A stretch of 51,680 nucleotides of DNA from an uncultured Clostridia bacterium (GCA_944381145.1 CALWJZ010000002.1:1-51680); one strand, 5' to 3'. Shown: positions 22,016 through 32,290, counted from the stretch's first letter. The notes: a model not told the origin generated them from the sequence alone. Numbers and translations are program-made.

Positions 22016-22747
22016 TTAATAAACAACTTTTTTAAGAATTAAGCCTTTTGAAGGCATGGTTTTCCCTGCTTTGCTTCTATCACGCATATTAATAATTTTC
22101 ACAATATCACTTGATTTTAATTTTTTTTGTCCAACCATTACAAGAGTCCCAACAATTATTCGAACCATATTATACAGAAATCCATTACCTGTAATTTCTA
22201 ATTTATATAAATGTTCATCAACTTCTATAATTTTGCAGTCATAAATAATTCTTACTTTATCTTTTACATTTGTATTACTTGCACAAAAACAACTAAAATC
22301 ATGTTCACCTATAATAAATTGACAAGCATTAATCATTTCTTGTATATCCAAATTTATACCAACATGTGTTGCAAAGCTTTCATAAACAGAATTTTTCATA
22401 CCTACATAAAAAAAATAATCATATGTTTTTTGTTTTGCATTATATCTTGCATGAAAATTATCATCAACTTTTTCTATAGAAAGTATTCTTATGTCTTTTG
22501 GTAACAAAGAATTACTATAACTCAAACATTTTTTCTCATTTATTTCTTTTGAAGTATCAAAATGACAAACTTGAGATATTGCTGAAACACCAGCATCTGT
22601 CCTTCCACTAGCAATTACAGTTATTTGCAATTGACACACTTTACTTAAAACATCTTGTAAAATTTGTTGAATTGTTTTTTTATTATTCTGAATTTGAAAA
22701 CCTGAATAATTAGTTCCAATATAGCTAACAATTAATTTATATCTCAT
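22016..22747 (-). CDS. truA: tRNA pseudouridine(38-40) synthase TruA
   Basis: 243 residues, normal length. TruA isomerises uridines 38-40 in the anticodon stem of many tRNAs. Hallmarks: MRYKLIVSYIGTNYSGFQIQ at the N-terminus, the catalytic motif ASGRTDAGVSA with Asp51, then HFDTSKEI and the RNA-binding ITGNGFLYNMVRIIVGTL. Single gene, minus strand, between the envelope/gltX run and the divergent PFOR gene. Confidence 0.96.
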   Translation of the reverse strand: MRYKLIVSYIGTNYSGFQIQNNKKTIQQILQDVLSKVCQLQITVIASGRTDAGVSAISQVCHFDTSKEINEKKCLSYSNSLLPKDIRILSIEKVDDNFHARYNAKQKTYDYFFYVGMKNSVYESFATHVGINLDIQEMINACQFIIGEHDFSCFCASNTNVKDKVRIIYDCKIIEVDEHLYKLEITGNGFLYNMVRIIVGTLVMVGQKKLKSSDIVKIINMRDRSKAGKTMPSKGLILKKVVY

Positions 22748-22827
22748 ACATCACCTGATAATAGTTTAATACAAATCAAAAAATTATACAATGATTTCTT
22801 TTAAATTTAATTAGGTCGATTAAATTA

Positions 22828-22856
22828 TTGACTAATCATAGTTATAGTAATATACT
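22828..22856 (+). promoter_or_regulatory. Promoter of the PFOR gene
   Basis: TTGACT (22828-22833), 17-bp spacer, TATACT (22851-22856); an AAAGGAGATATTC ribosome-binding site precedes the ATG at 22889. Confidence 0.8.
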
Positions 22857-22888
22857 AAAAATGTTTAGATTTAACAAAGGAGATATTC

Positions 22889-25800
22889 ATGAAAAAAATA
22901 ACTGTTGACGGAAATACAGCTGCTGCTACAATTGCTTATAGTTTAAGTGAAGTTGCTACCATTTATCCTATTACTCCTAGTAGTACTATGGCAGAATTGT
23001 GTGATAGCTGGGCAAATGAAAATAAATTAAATATATTTGGTCATCCTGTAAAAATTGTGGAAATGCAATCAGAAGGAGGAGCTTCAGGCGCTTTACATGG
23101 AAGTTTGTGTTCAGGCACTCTTACTACAACATTTACTGCAAGTCAAGGATTATTACTTATGATTCCAAATATGTATAAAATTGCTGGAGAATTAACCCCT
23201 TGCGTTATGCATGTAAGTGCAAGAGCAATTGCTACTCATGCGCTATCAATATTTGGAGATCATTCTGATGTAATGAGCGTTAGACAAACAGGTTGGGCTA
23301 TGCTTGCTTCTTCGAGCGTACAAGAAAGTATGGACATGGCTTTAATTGCTCATCTATCAACCTTACAGGCGAGTGTCCCTTTTGTTCATTTTTTTGATGG
23401 TTTCAGAACAAGTCACGAAATAAATACTATTGAAGAGATTGATATGTCATCAATCAAAAGTTTGATACCTTATGACAAAATTCAAGAATTCAAATCAAGA
23501 GCTTTGAATTCTAATAACCCCCATCAGCAAGGAACTGCCCAAAATCCTGATATTTTCTTTCAAAACAAAGAAGCTTCGAATTTATTTTATAGCAAAACTC
23601 CTGAAATTGTTCAAGATTATATGAATAAATTAGGTCAAATTACTGGACGACAATATCATCTTTTTGATTATTATGGCGACCCTAATGCCGAAGACATTAT
23701 AGTAATTATGGGAAGTGGTGCATCGACAACACTTGAAACTGTTAATTATTTGAATAAGAAATTTAATAGCAAAGTTGGAGTTGTCATAGTTAGATTATAT
23801 CGTCCATTTGATACTACATCTTTTGTAAATGTTCTTCCAAAAACAACAAAACGAATTGCTGTACTTGATAGAACAAAAGAACCAGGAAGCGCTGGTGAAC
23901 CATTATATAAAGATGTTGTATGTGCATTATTTGAACATAATAAGAATATTTCAGTTATCGGTGGAAGATATGGTTTGGGAAGCAAAGAATTTACACCTAC
24001 AATGGTAAATGCTGTATTTGAAAATTTGAAAAAAACTGAACCAATTAATCACTTTACTGTTGGAATTAATGACGACTTAACTCATTTAAGTTTACCATTA
24101 ATTAATAAAATCTATCCTAGCGATGAAAGTGTAACAGCATGTAAATTCTATGGTTTTGGTGGAGATGGTACAGTCAGTGCAAATAAGAGTAGTATAAAGA
24201 TTATTGGGAATAATACTGATTTAAATGGTCAAGCTTATTTTGAATATGATAGTAAAAAAAGTGGTAGTGCAACAATAAGTCATCTAAGATTTGGGAAAAA
24301 CAAAATTAATGAAAGTTATTTGTTGGACAATATTGATTTTGTTGCTGTACACAAAGAAACGTACGTAAGCAAATATAATCTGCTTAATCATGTTAAAGAA
24401 AATGGAACCCTTCTTTTGAATTCGGGTTGGAATTTAGAACAATTAGAAAAAATGCTTCCTAACCGTATGAAAAAAGAAATTGCCACAAAAAAGATACATT
24501 TCTATACTATTGATGCGGATAAGATAGCCAAAGAAATTGGCCTAGGTAACAAAATTAATTTAGTAATGCAATCAGCATTTTTCAAATTAATAAAGATTAT
24601 ACCTATTGAAGTTGCAATTGATGAAATGAAAAAATACGCAGTAAAAAGTTATGGAAGCAAAGGTCAAAGTATTTTAGACATGAATTTCAAAGCTATAGAA
24701 AGTGGAGTTAATCATATAATTGAAGTAAATTACCCTACTTCTTGGGCAAATTTAAATGACATGGAACCAGTCTTTGAAAATAACAACGAACAAGAGTATT
24801 ATGAAAAAATCATTAAACCTATTTCTAGACTAGAAGGAAATGACTTACCAGTTAGCGCTTTTGACCCTAGAGGAATAGTTCCAACAAACACATCTAAATT
24901 TGAAAAACGTGGAGTTGCAACTCAATTACCTTGTTGGCAAAATGACAAATGTATACAATGCAATATGTGTTCATTTGTATGTCCTCACGCTGCTATTAGA
25001 CCTTATCTGGTAAAAAATGATGATTTAAAAAATGCACCAACAAATTTCAAATCATCGAATGCCATAGCAGAACAAGATTTAAAATTTGTAATGCAAGTAA
25101 GTGCTAAAGACTGTACAGGCTGTGGCGTTTGTGCTAGTATATGCCCAGCAAAAGAAAAAGCAATTATTATGAAAGATGCCAGTGATTTAATGGAGACTGA
25201 AAACAAAAATTTTGAGTTTGTAAATTCAATTAATAATTACAAAAGTTCAATTTTTAAACCAGATACAGTCAAAGGAAGCCAATATAATTTACCTTACTTT
25301 GAATTTAGTGGAGCATGTGCTGGATGCGGTGAAACTCCCTATTTAAAAGTCATAAGTCAATTATTTGGAGATAGAATGATAATTGCTAATGCGACTGGTT
25401 GTTCAAGTATCTATGGAGGTTCGTCCCCTACATGCCCTTTTGTAAAAGATAGTCAAGGACATGGAATTGCTTGGGCAAATAGTTTATTTGAAGACAATGC
25501 AGAATTTGGTTTTGGAATAAAATTAGGTCAAAGATTACAACAAGAAATTCTAAAACAAAATTTGAAAATTATTTCAAATAGAATACAAAATGAAGAATTA
25601 AATAATAACATTACTGAATATTTAAATTGTAAAGACATTAACAAACAACGTGAATTATCCAATATAATAATCAATATTTTGAGCAATATAAAAGTTGACA
25701 AAGAACTAGAGGATATAAAAAACTCAATTATAAATAATAAAAATAATTTTTCTAATCAATCAGTATGGATTGTAGGTGGAGATGGTTGGGCTTATGATAT

Positions 25801-26407
25801 TGGATATGGTGGGCTTGATCATGTTCTTGCAAGTGGTGAAAATGTTAATATTTTAGTACTTGATACAGAAGTGTACAGCAATACTGGTGGTCAAGCAAGC
25901 AAATCGACACCTATGGGTGCGATTGCAAAATTTGCAAGTAATGGCAAAAGAACAAATAAAAAAGATTTAGGAATGATAGCTACACAATATAAGAATGTAT
26001 ATGTTGCAAAGGTTGCAATGGGCGCAGACATGAATCAATTTTTAACAGCAATTAAAGAAGCAGAAAGTTATAATGGTGTATCTTTGATTATTGCATATTC
26101 CCCTTGCATAAATCATGGTATAAAAATGGAAAATAGTCAATTAGAACAAAAGAAAGCAGTATTGAGTGGTTATTGGCATTTGTATCGATATAATCCACAA
26201 TTAATAGATCAAGGCAAAAACCCTTTTATACTAGATAGCAAAGAACCTACACTAGATTATGAAGAATTTTTGAAAGGTGAAACAAGATACAAAAGTTTAA
26301 TTGCAAAAGATGAGCAACTTGCCAAAAAATTATTTGAAAATGCAAAACAAAATGCAGTTAATACTTATAAACATTATAAATTTTTATCTGAAAACAATAT
26401 TGTATAA
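22889..26407 (+). CDS. nifJ: Pyruvate:ferredoxin (flavodoxin) oxidoreductase
   Basis: 1172 residues, the usual size of the single-chain homodimeric PFOR. It oxidises pyruvate with CoA to acetyl-CoA and CO2 and reduces ferredoxin, the central step of anaerobic pyruvate use. Visible parts: N-terminal pyruvate-binding domain (SEVATIYPITPSSTMAE), two 4Fe-4S ferredoxin motifs (CIQCNMCSFVCP and CTGCGVCASICP), a further cluster site beginning CAGCGETPYLK, and the TPP site GDGWAYDIGYGGLDHVLASG with DTEVYSNTGGQASKSTP. The start has a consensus promoter and a strong ribosome-binding site. Marks the host as an anaerobe. Confidence 0.97.
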   Translation: MKKITVDGNTAAATIAYSLSEVATIYPITPSSTMAELCDSWANENKLNIFGHPVKIVEMQSEGGASGALHGSLCSGTLTTTFTASQGLLLMIPNMYKIAGELTPCVMHVSARAIATHALSIFGDHSDVMSVRQTGWAMLASSSVQESMDMALIAHLSTLQASVPFVHFFDGFRTSHEINTIEEIDMSSIKSLIPYDKIQEFKSRALNSNNPHQQGTAQNPDIFFQNKEASNLFYSKTPEIVQDYMNKLGQITGRQYHLFDYYGDPNAEDIIVIMGSGASTTLETVNYLNKKFNSKVGVVIVRLYRPFDTTSFVNVLPKTTKRIAVLDRTKEPGSAGEPLYKDVVCALFEHNKNISVIGGRYGLGSKEFTPTMVNAVFENLKKTEPINHFTVGINDDLTHLSLPLINKIYPSDESVTACKFYGFGGDGTVSANKSSIKIIGNNTDLNGQAYFEYDSKKSGSATISHLRFGKNKINESYLLDNIDFVAVHKETYVSKYNLLNHVKENGTLLLNSGWNLEQLEKMLPNRMKKEIATKKIHFYTIDADKIAKEIGLGNKINLVMQSAFFKLIKIIPIEVAIDEMKKYAVKSYGSKGQSILDMNFKAIESGVNHIIEVNYPTSWANLNDMEPVFENNNEQEYYEKIIKPISRLEGNDLPVSAFDPRGIVPTNTSKFEKRGVATQLPCWQNDKCIQCNMCSFVCPHAAIRPYLVKNDDLKNAPTNFKSSNAIAEQDLKFVMQVSAKDCTGCGVCASICPAKEKAIIMKDASDLMETENKNFEFVNSINNYKSSIFKPDTVKGSQYNLPYFEFSGACAGCGETPYLKVISQLFGDRMIIANATGCSSIYGGSSPTCPFVKDSQGHGIAWANSLFEDNAEFGFGIKLGQRLQQEILKQNLKIISNRIQNEELNNNITEYLNCKDINKQRELSNIIINILSNIKVDKELEDIKNSIINNKNNFSNQSVWIVGGDGWAYDIGYGGLDHVLASGENVNILVLDTEVYSNTGGQASKSTPMGAIAKFASNGKRTNKKDLGMIATQYKNVYVAKVAMGADMNQFLTAIKEAESYNGVSLIIAYSPCINHGIKMENSQLEQKKAVLSGYWHLYRYNPQLIDQGKNPFILDSKEPTLDYEEFLKGETRYKSLIAKDEQLAKKLFENAKQNAVNTYKHYKFLSENNIV

Positions 26408-26415
26408 AACAAAAA

Positions 26416-26464
26416 AAATACAAGTAAAACAAACAAAAATGTCCTAATTTACTTGTATTTTTTT
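26416..26464 (+). terminator. Terminator of the PFOR gene
   Basis: AAATACAAGTAAA (26416-26428) pairs with TTTACTTGTATTT (26448-26460) and is followed by more T. Two further hairpins follow at about 26466-26494 (ATTTGcATAG/CTATaCAAAT) and 26491-26519 (AAGTAAtCTAATTTAAATTAGtTACTT), so the 243-nt gap to the transketolase stop is mostly structured. Confidence 0.8.
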
Positions 26465-26650
26465 ATTTGCATAGTACTTCGCTATACAAATAAGTAATCT
26501 AATTTAAATTAGTTACTTTGGAAAAGAGAATAAAAGTACAATTTATTTCTTCAATTCCTTAATTTATAATGTTGACATATAAAATTTTATATGTTCATTA
26601 CATAAGTATATTGATAATATAATAAAAAATTATACATAAATTTTCGAAAT

Positions 26651-28648
26651 TTATACGATAGATAAAATTTTATCTGAGTTTTTCTTTATTACTTTTATTA
26701 TATCTTTTGAAATAAATTCTTTTGTTAAATTAAATTTATTATATAATTCTTGGGAACTTGCACTAATTCCAAAATCATCTACCCCATAACATTTACCAAA
26801 TTTACCTACAAATTTATACCAACCTGTAGTTGAGCCTGCTTCTATAGAAAATACTGATTTTATTTTATTAGGAATAATGCTATTTTGATAACTTTCTGTT
26901 TGCTCCAAAAATAATTCTTCACAAGGCATACTGACAATTCTAACATTATATCCATGTTCTAACAAAATTTGTTGAACATCAAAAGCCATTTTTAGTTCAC
27001 TACCAGTTGCAATTATAACTCCATTCAGTTCTCCCTTTTGTTCTTTTGAAGCAATATATCCACCCAACTTTGCACATTCAAGATTACCAACTGTAGAACT
27101 TATTTTCTGTCTAGACAAAACAATATTACTTGGTTTACATGAATTATAAGCCACAAAAAAGCTAGCTTTTATTTCGTCTAAATTTGCAGGTCTAAATGTA
27201 TATGAATTAGGTATTCCTCTTAAAGCCCATAGTTGTTCACATGGCTGATGTGTAGCTCCGTCTTCACCAACTGCTATACTATCATGCGTAAATATAGAAA
27301 TATTTTTAATTCCCATCATTGCTCTAAGACGAAGTGCACTTTTCATATAATCACTAAAAACCAAAAAAGTACTATCTATTGTTGAGAGTCCTCCATACAA
27401 AGAAATCCCATTACTTATACAGCCCATTGCAAACTCACGAATACCAAATTTTATATTTCTATTTGAAAAATTGTCGTTAATGTACCCACTTCCATGAATT
27501 TGAACTTTTGTACTACTGCTTACATCTGCAGTTCCACAAATTATATTTGAATAAATTTTAGAAATTTCTTGTATTATTAAGCCACCATATTCACGACCAG
27601 ACAATTCACTACTACTCTTAACTGCACTTAAACATTCAAGTAATTTGCTATAATCACTTTTCAAATATAATTGTAAAGCTTTGTAATCACCAGGATATGC
27701 TTTACTATAAATTTTAATTCTTTCTTTAATATTCTTTTTGAAAGTATCAAATCTTTTTTTAAGAAAGACTAGATCTCTTGTTACATCAGAATCAAGTTCA
27801 AAAGGTGCTGTATTTACACCCAAATTTTTACGCAATAATTTTACATTTTCTTGTCCCAACACAGAACCATGAGCTTTGTTGCTATCTTGCAATACACTAC
27901 CAAAACCAAGATGCGTTTTTACTTGAATAAAACTAGGTTTATCTTTAGAATTTTTTGCAAGTAATATAGCTTGATAAATTTGTTCAACATCATTACCATC
28001 TTCTACTTCTAATGTATTGAAACCCAAACTTTTCATATATGCCAAAATGTTTTGATCCATTACACCATTTACATTACTATCCAATGTTACCTTGTTGCAA
28101 TCATAAAGAATAATTAATTTATTAAGTTTCAATGTGCCTGCTAGAGATAAAGCCTCATAGGACACGCCTTCCATAAGACACCCCTCACCAACAAGTGCAT
28201 AAGTATAGTTATCAAACAATGTTATGTCGGCTTTATTAAATCTACTCGCCATATATCTTTGAGCTATTGCCATGCCCACTGCCATTGCAACCCCTTGTCC
28301 CAAAGGACCAGTAGTTGCATCAACCCCAGGAACAACATTATATTCTGGATGACCAGGCGTTATACTTCCAAATTTGCGAAATTTTTTCAAATCATCAATT
28401 GAAATTTTATATCCAAAAGCGTGAAGCATAGCATAATAAATACTGCTACCATGTCCTGCAGACATTACAAATCTATCTCTAAAAATATTTTTATCATCTT
28501 CAGGAATTACATTTAATACTTTAGAATACAATGTATAAAGTATTGGCGCACAACTAAGTGCAATACCGGGATGTCCTGATTTTGCGTTTTCAATCATATC
28601 AATTGCTAATATTCTTAGATTGTTTACATTTTTCATTTCTATATTCAT
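26651..28648 (-). CDS. tkt: Transketolase
   Basis: 665 residues, full single-chain enzyme of the non-oxidative pentose phosphate pathway. N-terminal TPP domain: MSAGHGSSIYYAMLHAFGY, VDATTGPLGQGVAMAVGMA, and EGCLMEGVSYEALSLAG followed by YDCNKVTLD. The usual GDG of the thiamine motif is GEG here (VGEGCLMEG), a conservative change at a magnesium ligand. Middle pyrimidine-binding domain: FGIREFAMGCISNGISLYGG, THDSIAVGEDGATHQPCEQL. C-terminal domain includes VIATGSELKMAFDVQ. It lies 16 nt after the shikimate-kinase-like gene and is co-transcribed with it. Confidence 0.95.
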   Translation of the reverse strand: MNIEMKNVNNLRILAIDMIENAKSGHPGIALSCAPILYTLYSKVLNVIPEDDKNIFRDRFVMSAGHGSSIYYAMLHAFGYKISIDDLKKFRKFGSITPGHPEYNVVPGVDATTGPLGQGVAMAVGMAIAQRYMASRFNKADITLFDNYTYALVGEGCLMEGVSYEALSLAGTLKLNKLIILYDCNKVTLDSNVNGVMDQNILAYMKSLGFNTLEVEDGNDVEQIYQAILLAKNSKDKPSFIQVKTHLGFGSVLQDSNKAHGSVLGQENVKLLRKNLGVNTAPFELDSDVTRDLVFLKKRFDTFKKNIKERIKIYSKAYPGDYKALQLYLKSDYSKLLECLSAVKSSSELSGREYGGLIIQEISKIYSNIICGTADVSSSTKVQIHGSGYINDNFSNRNIKFGIREFAMGCISNGISLYGGLSTIDSTFLVFSDYMKSALRLRAMMGIKNISIFTHDSIAVGEDGATHQPCEQLWALRGIPNSYTFRPANLDEIKASFFVAYNSCKPSNIVLSRQKISSTVGNLECAKLGGYIASKEQKGELNGVIIATGSELKMAFDVQQILLEHGYNVRIVSMPCEELFLEQTESYQNSIIPNKIKSVFSIEAGSTTGWYKFVGKFGKCYGVDDFGISASSQELYNKFNLTKEFISKDIIKVIKKNSDKILSIV

Positions 28649-28664
28649 ATAATATCCTTTATAT

Positions 28665-29168
28665 TTAATTGTAATAATTCAATATTTCAGTGAAAACCTT
28701 ATCTACTAATCTATTGTCTTCAAGATCTTCACAATCTACACATATATCAGCTTTAATACTACATAAATAATCTCGATCTTTAAACAAATCAGAATTAATT
28801 AATTTTAAACTATCACTAATATTTTCTTTATCTTGTTCTCTCTCAAATCTTGATTTTTTAAGTTTAAGATATATAAGCAAACAATTTTCTTTAACAATTT
28901 GTAAATTTTTTTCATTATTTAGAATTGAATAATTCACATTCATCAAAGTATTATCATAAGAGCATATTCTCTTTAATATTGAACTTTCTTCCTTATTTAT
29001 ATAATCTTTGCCTAACAACTCTTCCATTTTATGCAAATCAAATAATTCAAATTCAACAATTTGACTAACATTTGCATAAAACATATCTAATTTTTTTGAT
29101 ATTTCAAAGCTATATTTATCTACAAAATTTTCTAAAAGTCCAATTATACAAATATTCGCTTTTGACAT
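28665..29168 (-). CDS. Degenerate shikimate-kinase-like protein
   Basis: 167 residues. Length and order of elements recall shikimate kinase: an N-terminal strand (NICIIGL), then EISKKLDMFYANVSQIVEFE, EELLGKDYINKEESSILKRI, a strand CLLIYLKLKKSRFEREQDKE. The P-loop that should follow the first strand is missing: GLLENFVDKYS replaces GxxGxGKS/T. It therefore should not bind ATP in the usual way. It may be a sugar- or nucleotide-sensing relic, or unrelated. First gene of an operon with transketolase, which supplies erythrose-4-phosphate for the shikimate pathway. The kinase-like reading is my inference. Confidence 0.5.
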   Translation of the reverse strand: MSKANICIIGLLENFVDKYSFEISKKLDMFYANVSQIVEFELFDLHKMEELLGKDYINKEESSILKRICSYDNTLMNVNYSILNNEKNLQIVKENCLLIYLKLKKSRFEREQDKENISDSLKLINSDLFKDRDYLCSIKADICVDCEDLEDNRLVDKVFTEILNYYN

Positions 29169-29316
29169 GTTTACCTCCTCTTAATTTATCTTAAACATTT
29201 TAAGTTTTGATAGAACAAACAAATTTCAATTTAATTAATATACATTAAATTTATCAACAATTTTTGATACAAAATTAATTACATTAAATCAAAAAAAACA
29301 TTTAATACTTAACTAC

Positions 29317-29345
29317 ATTGTACAATAATTTTACAAATTTTACAA
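29317..29345 (-). promoter_or_regulatory. Promoter of the shikimate-kinase-like/tkt operon
   Basis: On the minus strand TTGTAA (29345-29340), 17-bp spacer, TACAAT (29322-29317). The leader to the start at 29168 is about 140 nt and AT-rich, without clear structure. Confidence 0.55.
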
Positions 29346-29398
29346 TAATATTTTTTAAAAAAATAATTGTTTTTAGCGTTATTTTGATTATATAATTT

Positions 29399-30523
29399 TT
29401 ATTTTTGATTATCTTTAAGTTTAATAAATTTTTTATTTTGTATATAAAATCTTAAATCTTTACGTAATGCTTTATAATAAGGTAAACATAAAAAATATAA
29501 TAGTATTAAAGTTGTGATTATGGTGTAAATATAATAATCGACAAAGTTATAATCATCTATATTAGGAATTAAATCAACATTAACATTCTTATTTAATGTA
29601 AAAATTATATTTCCATTATCTTTTGTATTCAAAAAATTATCATATAAACTTGTTGAATTATTTTTATCATATTCTAAAATCCTTGTTATAGTGTCATTTG
29701 CAGGATGTCCGTATGAATTCTCGCCAACAGATGCAACAACATAATCAGGTGATGTTACATTTAAAAATTCATTAGTATTTGAATACTTGCTTCCATGATG
29801 AGCAAGTTTTAAAATATCTATATCTAGAATTTCATTTGAATATTTTTGTATTAATTTTTCTTCTACATCTTCTGTTATATCTCCTGTTAGCATTACTTTA
29901 TTATTATTTTCTTCAACAATAATTATAGGAGAAAATTCATTTGTGCTTAGTTCACTTAAATCATCAAACATTTCTAAAACAGTTAGTATAGTTATTCTTG
30001 TACTTCCAAAATTAAAAATTTGATCTTTAGCAAATTCAACATTAATATTTTTTCTCAACAATGTTTGTATTAAGTTTCTATATGTTGGATTTTCACAATT
30101 TGGAATTTTATTTTCGTACAATTCAAATATTTGTGGTCTAATAAATTTGACAACATTATAATTATTTACAATAAATTCCATATTTCCACTATGATCTATA
30201 TCTGGATGTGTTAAAATTAAATAATCTATTGTTTTTGAATTATCCACTATCATATTATCTAAATAATATGTAAGTTTATTACGATATTCCCTAGTGCCAC
30301 TATCAATTAACATGGTTTTTCCGTTAGAAAATTTTATTGCTATTGCATCTCCTTGACCCACATCAATGAAGTGAATTTGAGTTGAGTTCAAATTTGAGAT
30401 ATTTGGCCTTAATTTGAAAAAAATTTCTAATTTATAAGAAAAAACGTTAGATAAAACTACTAATAATATTAATAACGAATAAATCCAATTAATAAAAAAT
30501 CTATTTTCAACTTTAGTTCTCAT
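29399..30523 (-). CDS. ComEC/Rec2-type metallo-beta-lactamase-fold hydrolase
   Basis: 374 residues. An N-terminal span (WIYSLLILLVVLSNVFSY) is followed by an MBL domain of the ComEC C-terminal type: IHFIDVGQGDAIAI, MLIDSG, LTHPDIDHSGN (the HxxxDH metal motif), KVMLTGDITEDVEEKL and KLAHHGSKYSN. A C-terminal span (YYIYTIITTLILLYFLCLPYY) ends in a basic tail. In ComEC this domain is linked to the DNA channel; here it is free-standing, probably an extracytoplasmic nuclease or phosphodiesterase. The start overlaps the end of the patatin-like gene by 11 nt, so the two are coupled. Confidence 0.85.
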   Translation of the reverse strand: MRTKVENRFFINWIYSLLILLVVLSNVFSYKLEIFFKLRPNISNLNSTQIHFIDVGQGDAIAIKFSNGKTMLIDSGTREYRNKLTYYLDNMIVDNSKTIDYLILTHPDIDHSGNMEFIVNNYNVVKFIRPQIFELYENKIPNCENPTYRNLIQTLLRKNINVEFAKDQIFNFGSTRITILTVLEMFDDLSELSTNEFSPIIIVEENNNKVMLTGDITEDVEEKLIQKYSNEILDIDILKLAHHGSKYSNTNEFLNVTSPDYVVASVGENSYGHPANDTITRILEYDKNNSTSLYDNFLNTKDNGNIIFTLNKNVNVDLIPNIDDYNFVDYYIYTIITTLILLYFLCLPYYKALRKDLRFYIQNKKFIKLKDNQK

Positions 30524-31361
30524 CTTTGGTTTTTCTCCAACTCCACCAGTGCTTTTTTAACTTCTTTTTACTAAACAAAGCCTTTATATTTTCAATTTGT
30601 GCTTTTGTTGCCTGATATCCTTCTTCAATCATTTCAAACATACCATCTGTTTTAGATGCACTAAAACGTTGTAAATTAGGCTTAATTATAATATCTGAAT
30701 TTAAGTATCCTTTTATTGCATTACTTTTCATCATTACCCTAATGCTTGCCATCAACAAATCCAAATATTTCTTTGAAGTAGTTCCATTCCCCCTCGTTGA
30801 GTTTATATCGATTGAAACAACAGCATCACACCCTAATTTCCTAAGTACATCTGCTGGAATTGTATTTTGAAGACCACCATCGAACAAAACTTTATCTTCA
30901 AAATCCACTGGCTCAAAAACTGTTGGTACTGCACAACTACCAGCAAGCGCTTTGCACAATCTTCCTCTTGTAATATCAACTTCATTACCAGACACCATAT
31001 CAACAGCAACAGCACAAAATGGAATTTTCAAATCTTCTATATTTATATCTCCTACATTTTTTATAATTAATTCTTCCAAATATTCTGTTGAACTTGGCAT
31101 AAAAGGTATTTTATTTTTCCTCACATCTTTCACCTTGATTTTAGTCATTATTTCTTCCATTTCTTGACTATTCAATCCATATGCCATCATTGCCCCAACA
31201 ATAGAACCTATTGAAGTCCCACAAATATAATCAAATTTAATATTTTCTTCTTCAAAAGCCCTAATCGCACCAATTAAGCCATAACCTCTAGCACCTCCTC
31301 CGCCTAATGCAAGTCCAATTTTTCTATATTTTTTTAATTTAGGAGCAACTAAAATTTCCAT
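30513..31361 (-). CDS. Patatin-like phospholipase (RssA/YchK type)
   Basis: 282 residues, cytoplasmic. Signature motifs: oxyanion hole GLALGGGGARGYGLIGA (about 17-32), nucleophile GTSIGS with Ser50, and the catalytic Asp in LFDGGLQNTIP (about 164). The C-terminal tail is basic (KKKLKKHWWSWRK), perhaps a membrane contact. Members hydrolyse membrane lipids; the exact substrate is unknown. Coupled to the downstream MBL-fold gene. Confidence 0.92.
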   Translation of the reverse strand: MEILVAPKLKKYRKIGLALGGGGARGYGLIGAIRAFEEENIKFDYICGTSIGSIVGAMMAYGLNSQEMEEIMTKIKVKDVRKNKIPFMPSSTEYLEELIIKNVGDINIEDLKIPFCAVAVDMVSGNEVDITRGRLCKALAGSCAVPTVFEPVDFEDKVLFDGGLQNTIPADVLRKLGCDAVVSIDINSTRGNGTTSKKYLDLLMASIRVMMKSNAIKGYLNSDIIIKPNLQRFSASKTDGMFEMIEEGYQATKAQIENIKALFSKKKLKKHWWSWRKTKDEN

Positions 31362-31485
31362 AAAACTCTCCGATACTATTTTTATTTTATTATATACTAA
31401 AAATACCTTTCAAAACAAATAAAAAAACACATCTATATACTATAAATAATAAAATAAATTTATTTAGTATATATACGTAAAAAAA

Positions 31486-31513
31486 TTGACATAGAGCTAA
31501 ATTATTGTATAAT
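31486..31513 (+). promoter_or_regulatory. Promoter of ung
   Basis: TTGACA (31486-31491), 16-bp spacer, TATAAT (31508-31513), both boxes full consensus; the ATG is at 31570. Confidence 0.8.
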
Positions 31514-31569
31514 TGGATTAAGACATAATTTTTACTGAATTTAAAATTTTTTTAAATTATTGAGGTTAT

Positions 31570-32247
31570 ATGTTTATAATAACAAAATCATGGTATGAAA
31601 AATTAAAAGATGAATTTAATTCAACAGATTACAAAAAACTAGAAAAATGGTTAAATCATGAATATAAAACAAAAACCATATTCCCAAAACCCGAAAATGT
31701 TTTTAATGCTCTTAATTTAGTACCATATGAAAAAGTAAAAGTTGTAATAATAGGTCAAGATCCTTACCACAATCCAAATCAAGCACACGGACTTTCTTTT
31801 TCAGTAGAAAAAGATGTCACTATTCCACCATCTCTTATAAACATTTTTAAAGAATTACAAAACGATTTGAACTGTTATATTCCCAATAACGGTAATTTAA
31901 CAAAATGGGCAAAACAAGGAATTCTACTATTGAATTCAGTTTTAACAGTAGAAAAAAATAAACCTAATAGTCACAAAAATAAAGGTTGGGAAAAAATAAC
32001 AAGTAAAATTATTGAGTTATTAAACCAAAGAAATGATCCTATAATTTTTTTACTTTGGGGAAACAACGCAAAGCAATTAGGTAAGTTTATAAATAAAGAT
32101 AAGCATTATGTTTTAACTGCTGTTCATCCAAGTCCTATGAGTGCTAACCAAGGTGGTTGGTTTGGATGCAAACATTTTAGTAAAACTAATAATATTTTGA
32201 AAAAATTAGGCAAAGAACCTATTGATTGGCAAATAGAAAATATATAA
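31570..32247 (+). CDS. ung: Uracil-DNA glycosylase, family 1
   Basis: 225 residues. It removes uracil from DNA to start base-excision repair. Motifs: water-activating loop GQDPYHNPNQAHGLSFSV with catalytic Asp64, LLLNSVLTV, ILLWGNNAK-like strand, and the leucine/minor-groove loop HPSPMSANQGGWFGCKHFSKTN. Single gene with its own consensus promoter; ends in a weak terminator (AACTA...TAGTT plus seven T, about 32248-32277). Confidence 0.97.
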   Translation: MFIITKSWYEKLKDEFNSTDYKKLEKWLNHEYKTKTIFPKPENVFNALNLVPYEKVKVVIIGQDPYHNPNQAHGLSFSVEKDVTIPPSLINIFKELQNDLNCYIPNNGNLTKWAKQGILLLNSVLTVEKNKPNSHKNKGWEKITSKIIELLNQRNDPIIFLLWGNNAKQLGKFINKDKHYVLTAVHPSPMSANQGGWFGCKHFSKTNNILKKLGKEPIDWQIENI

Positions 32248-32290
32248 AACTATAAAATACAAATTTGTAGTTTTTTTGTTTATTTGTGTA

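Noticed and set aside
26408..26650. A small RNA gene between PFOR and transketolase because of three successive hairpins
   Set aside because: The first is a normal terminator and I see no promoter for an independent RNA; the others may only be convergent-end terminators.
26651..28648. Inactive transketolase because GDG is GEG
   Set aside because: Asp to Glu is conservative and all other TPP and substrate motifs are present; not enough to call it inactive.
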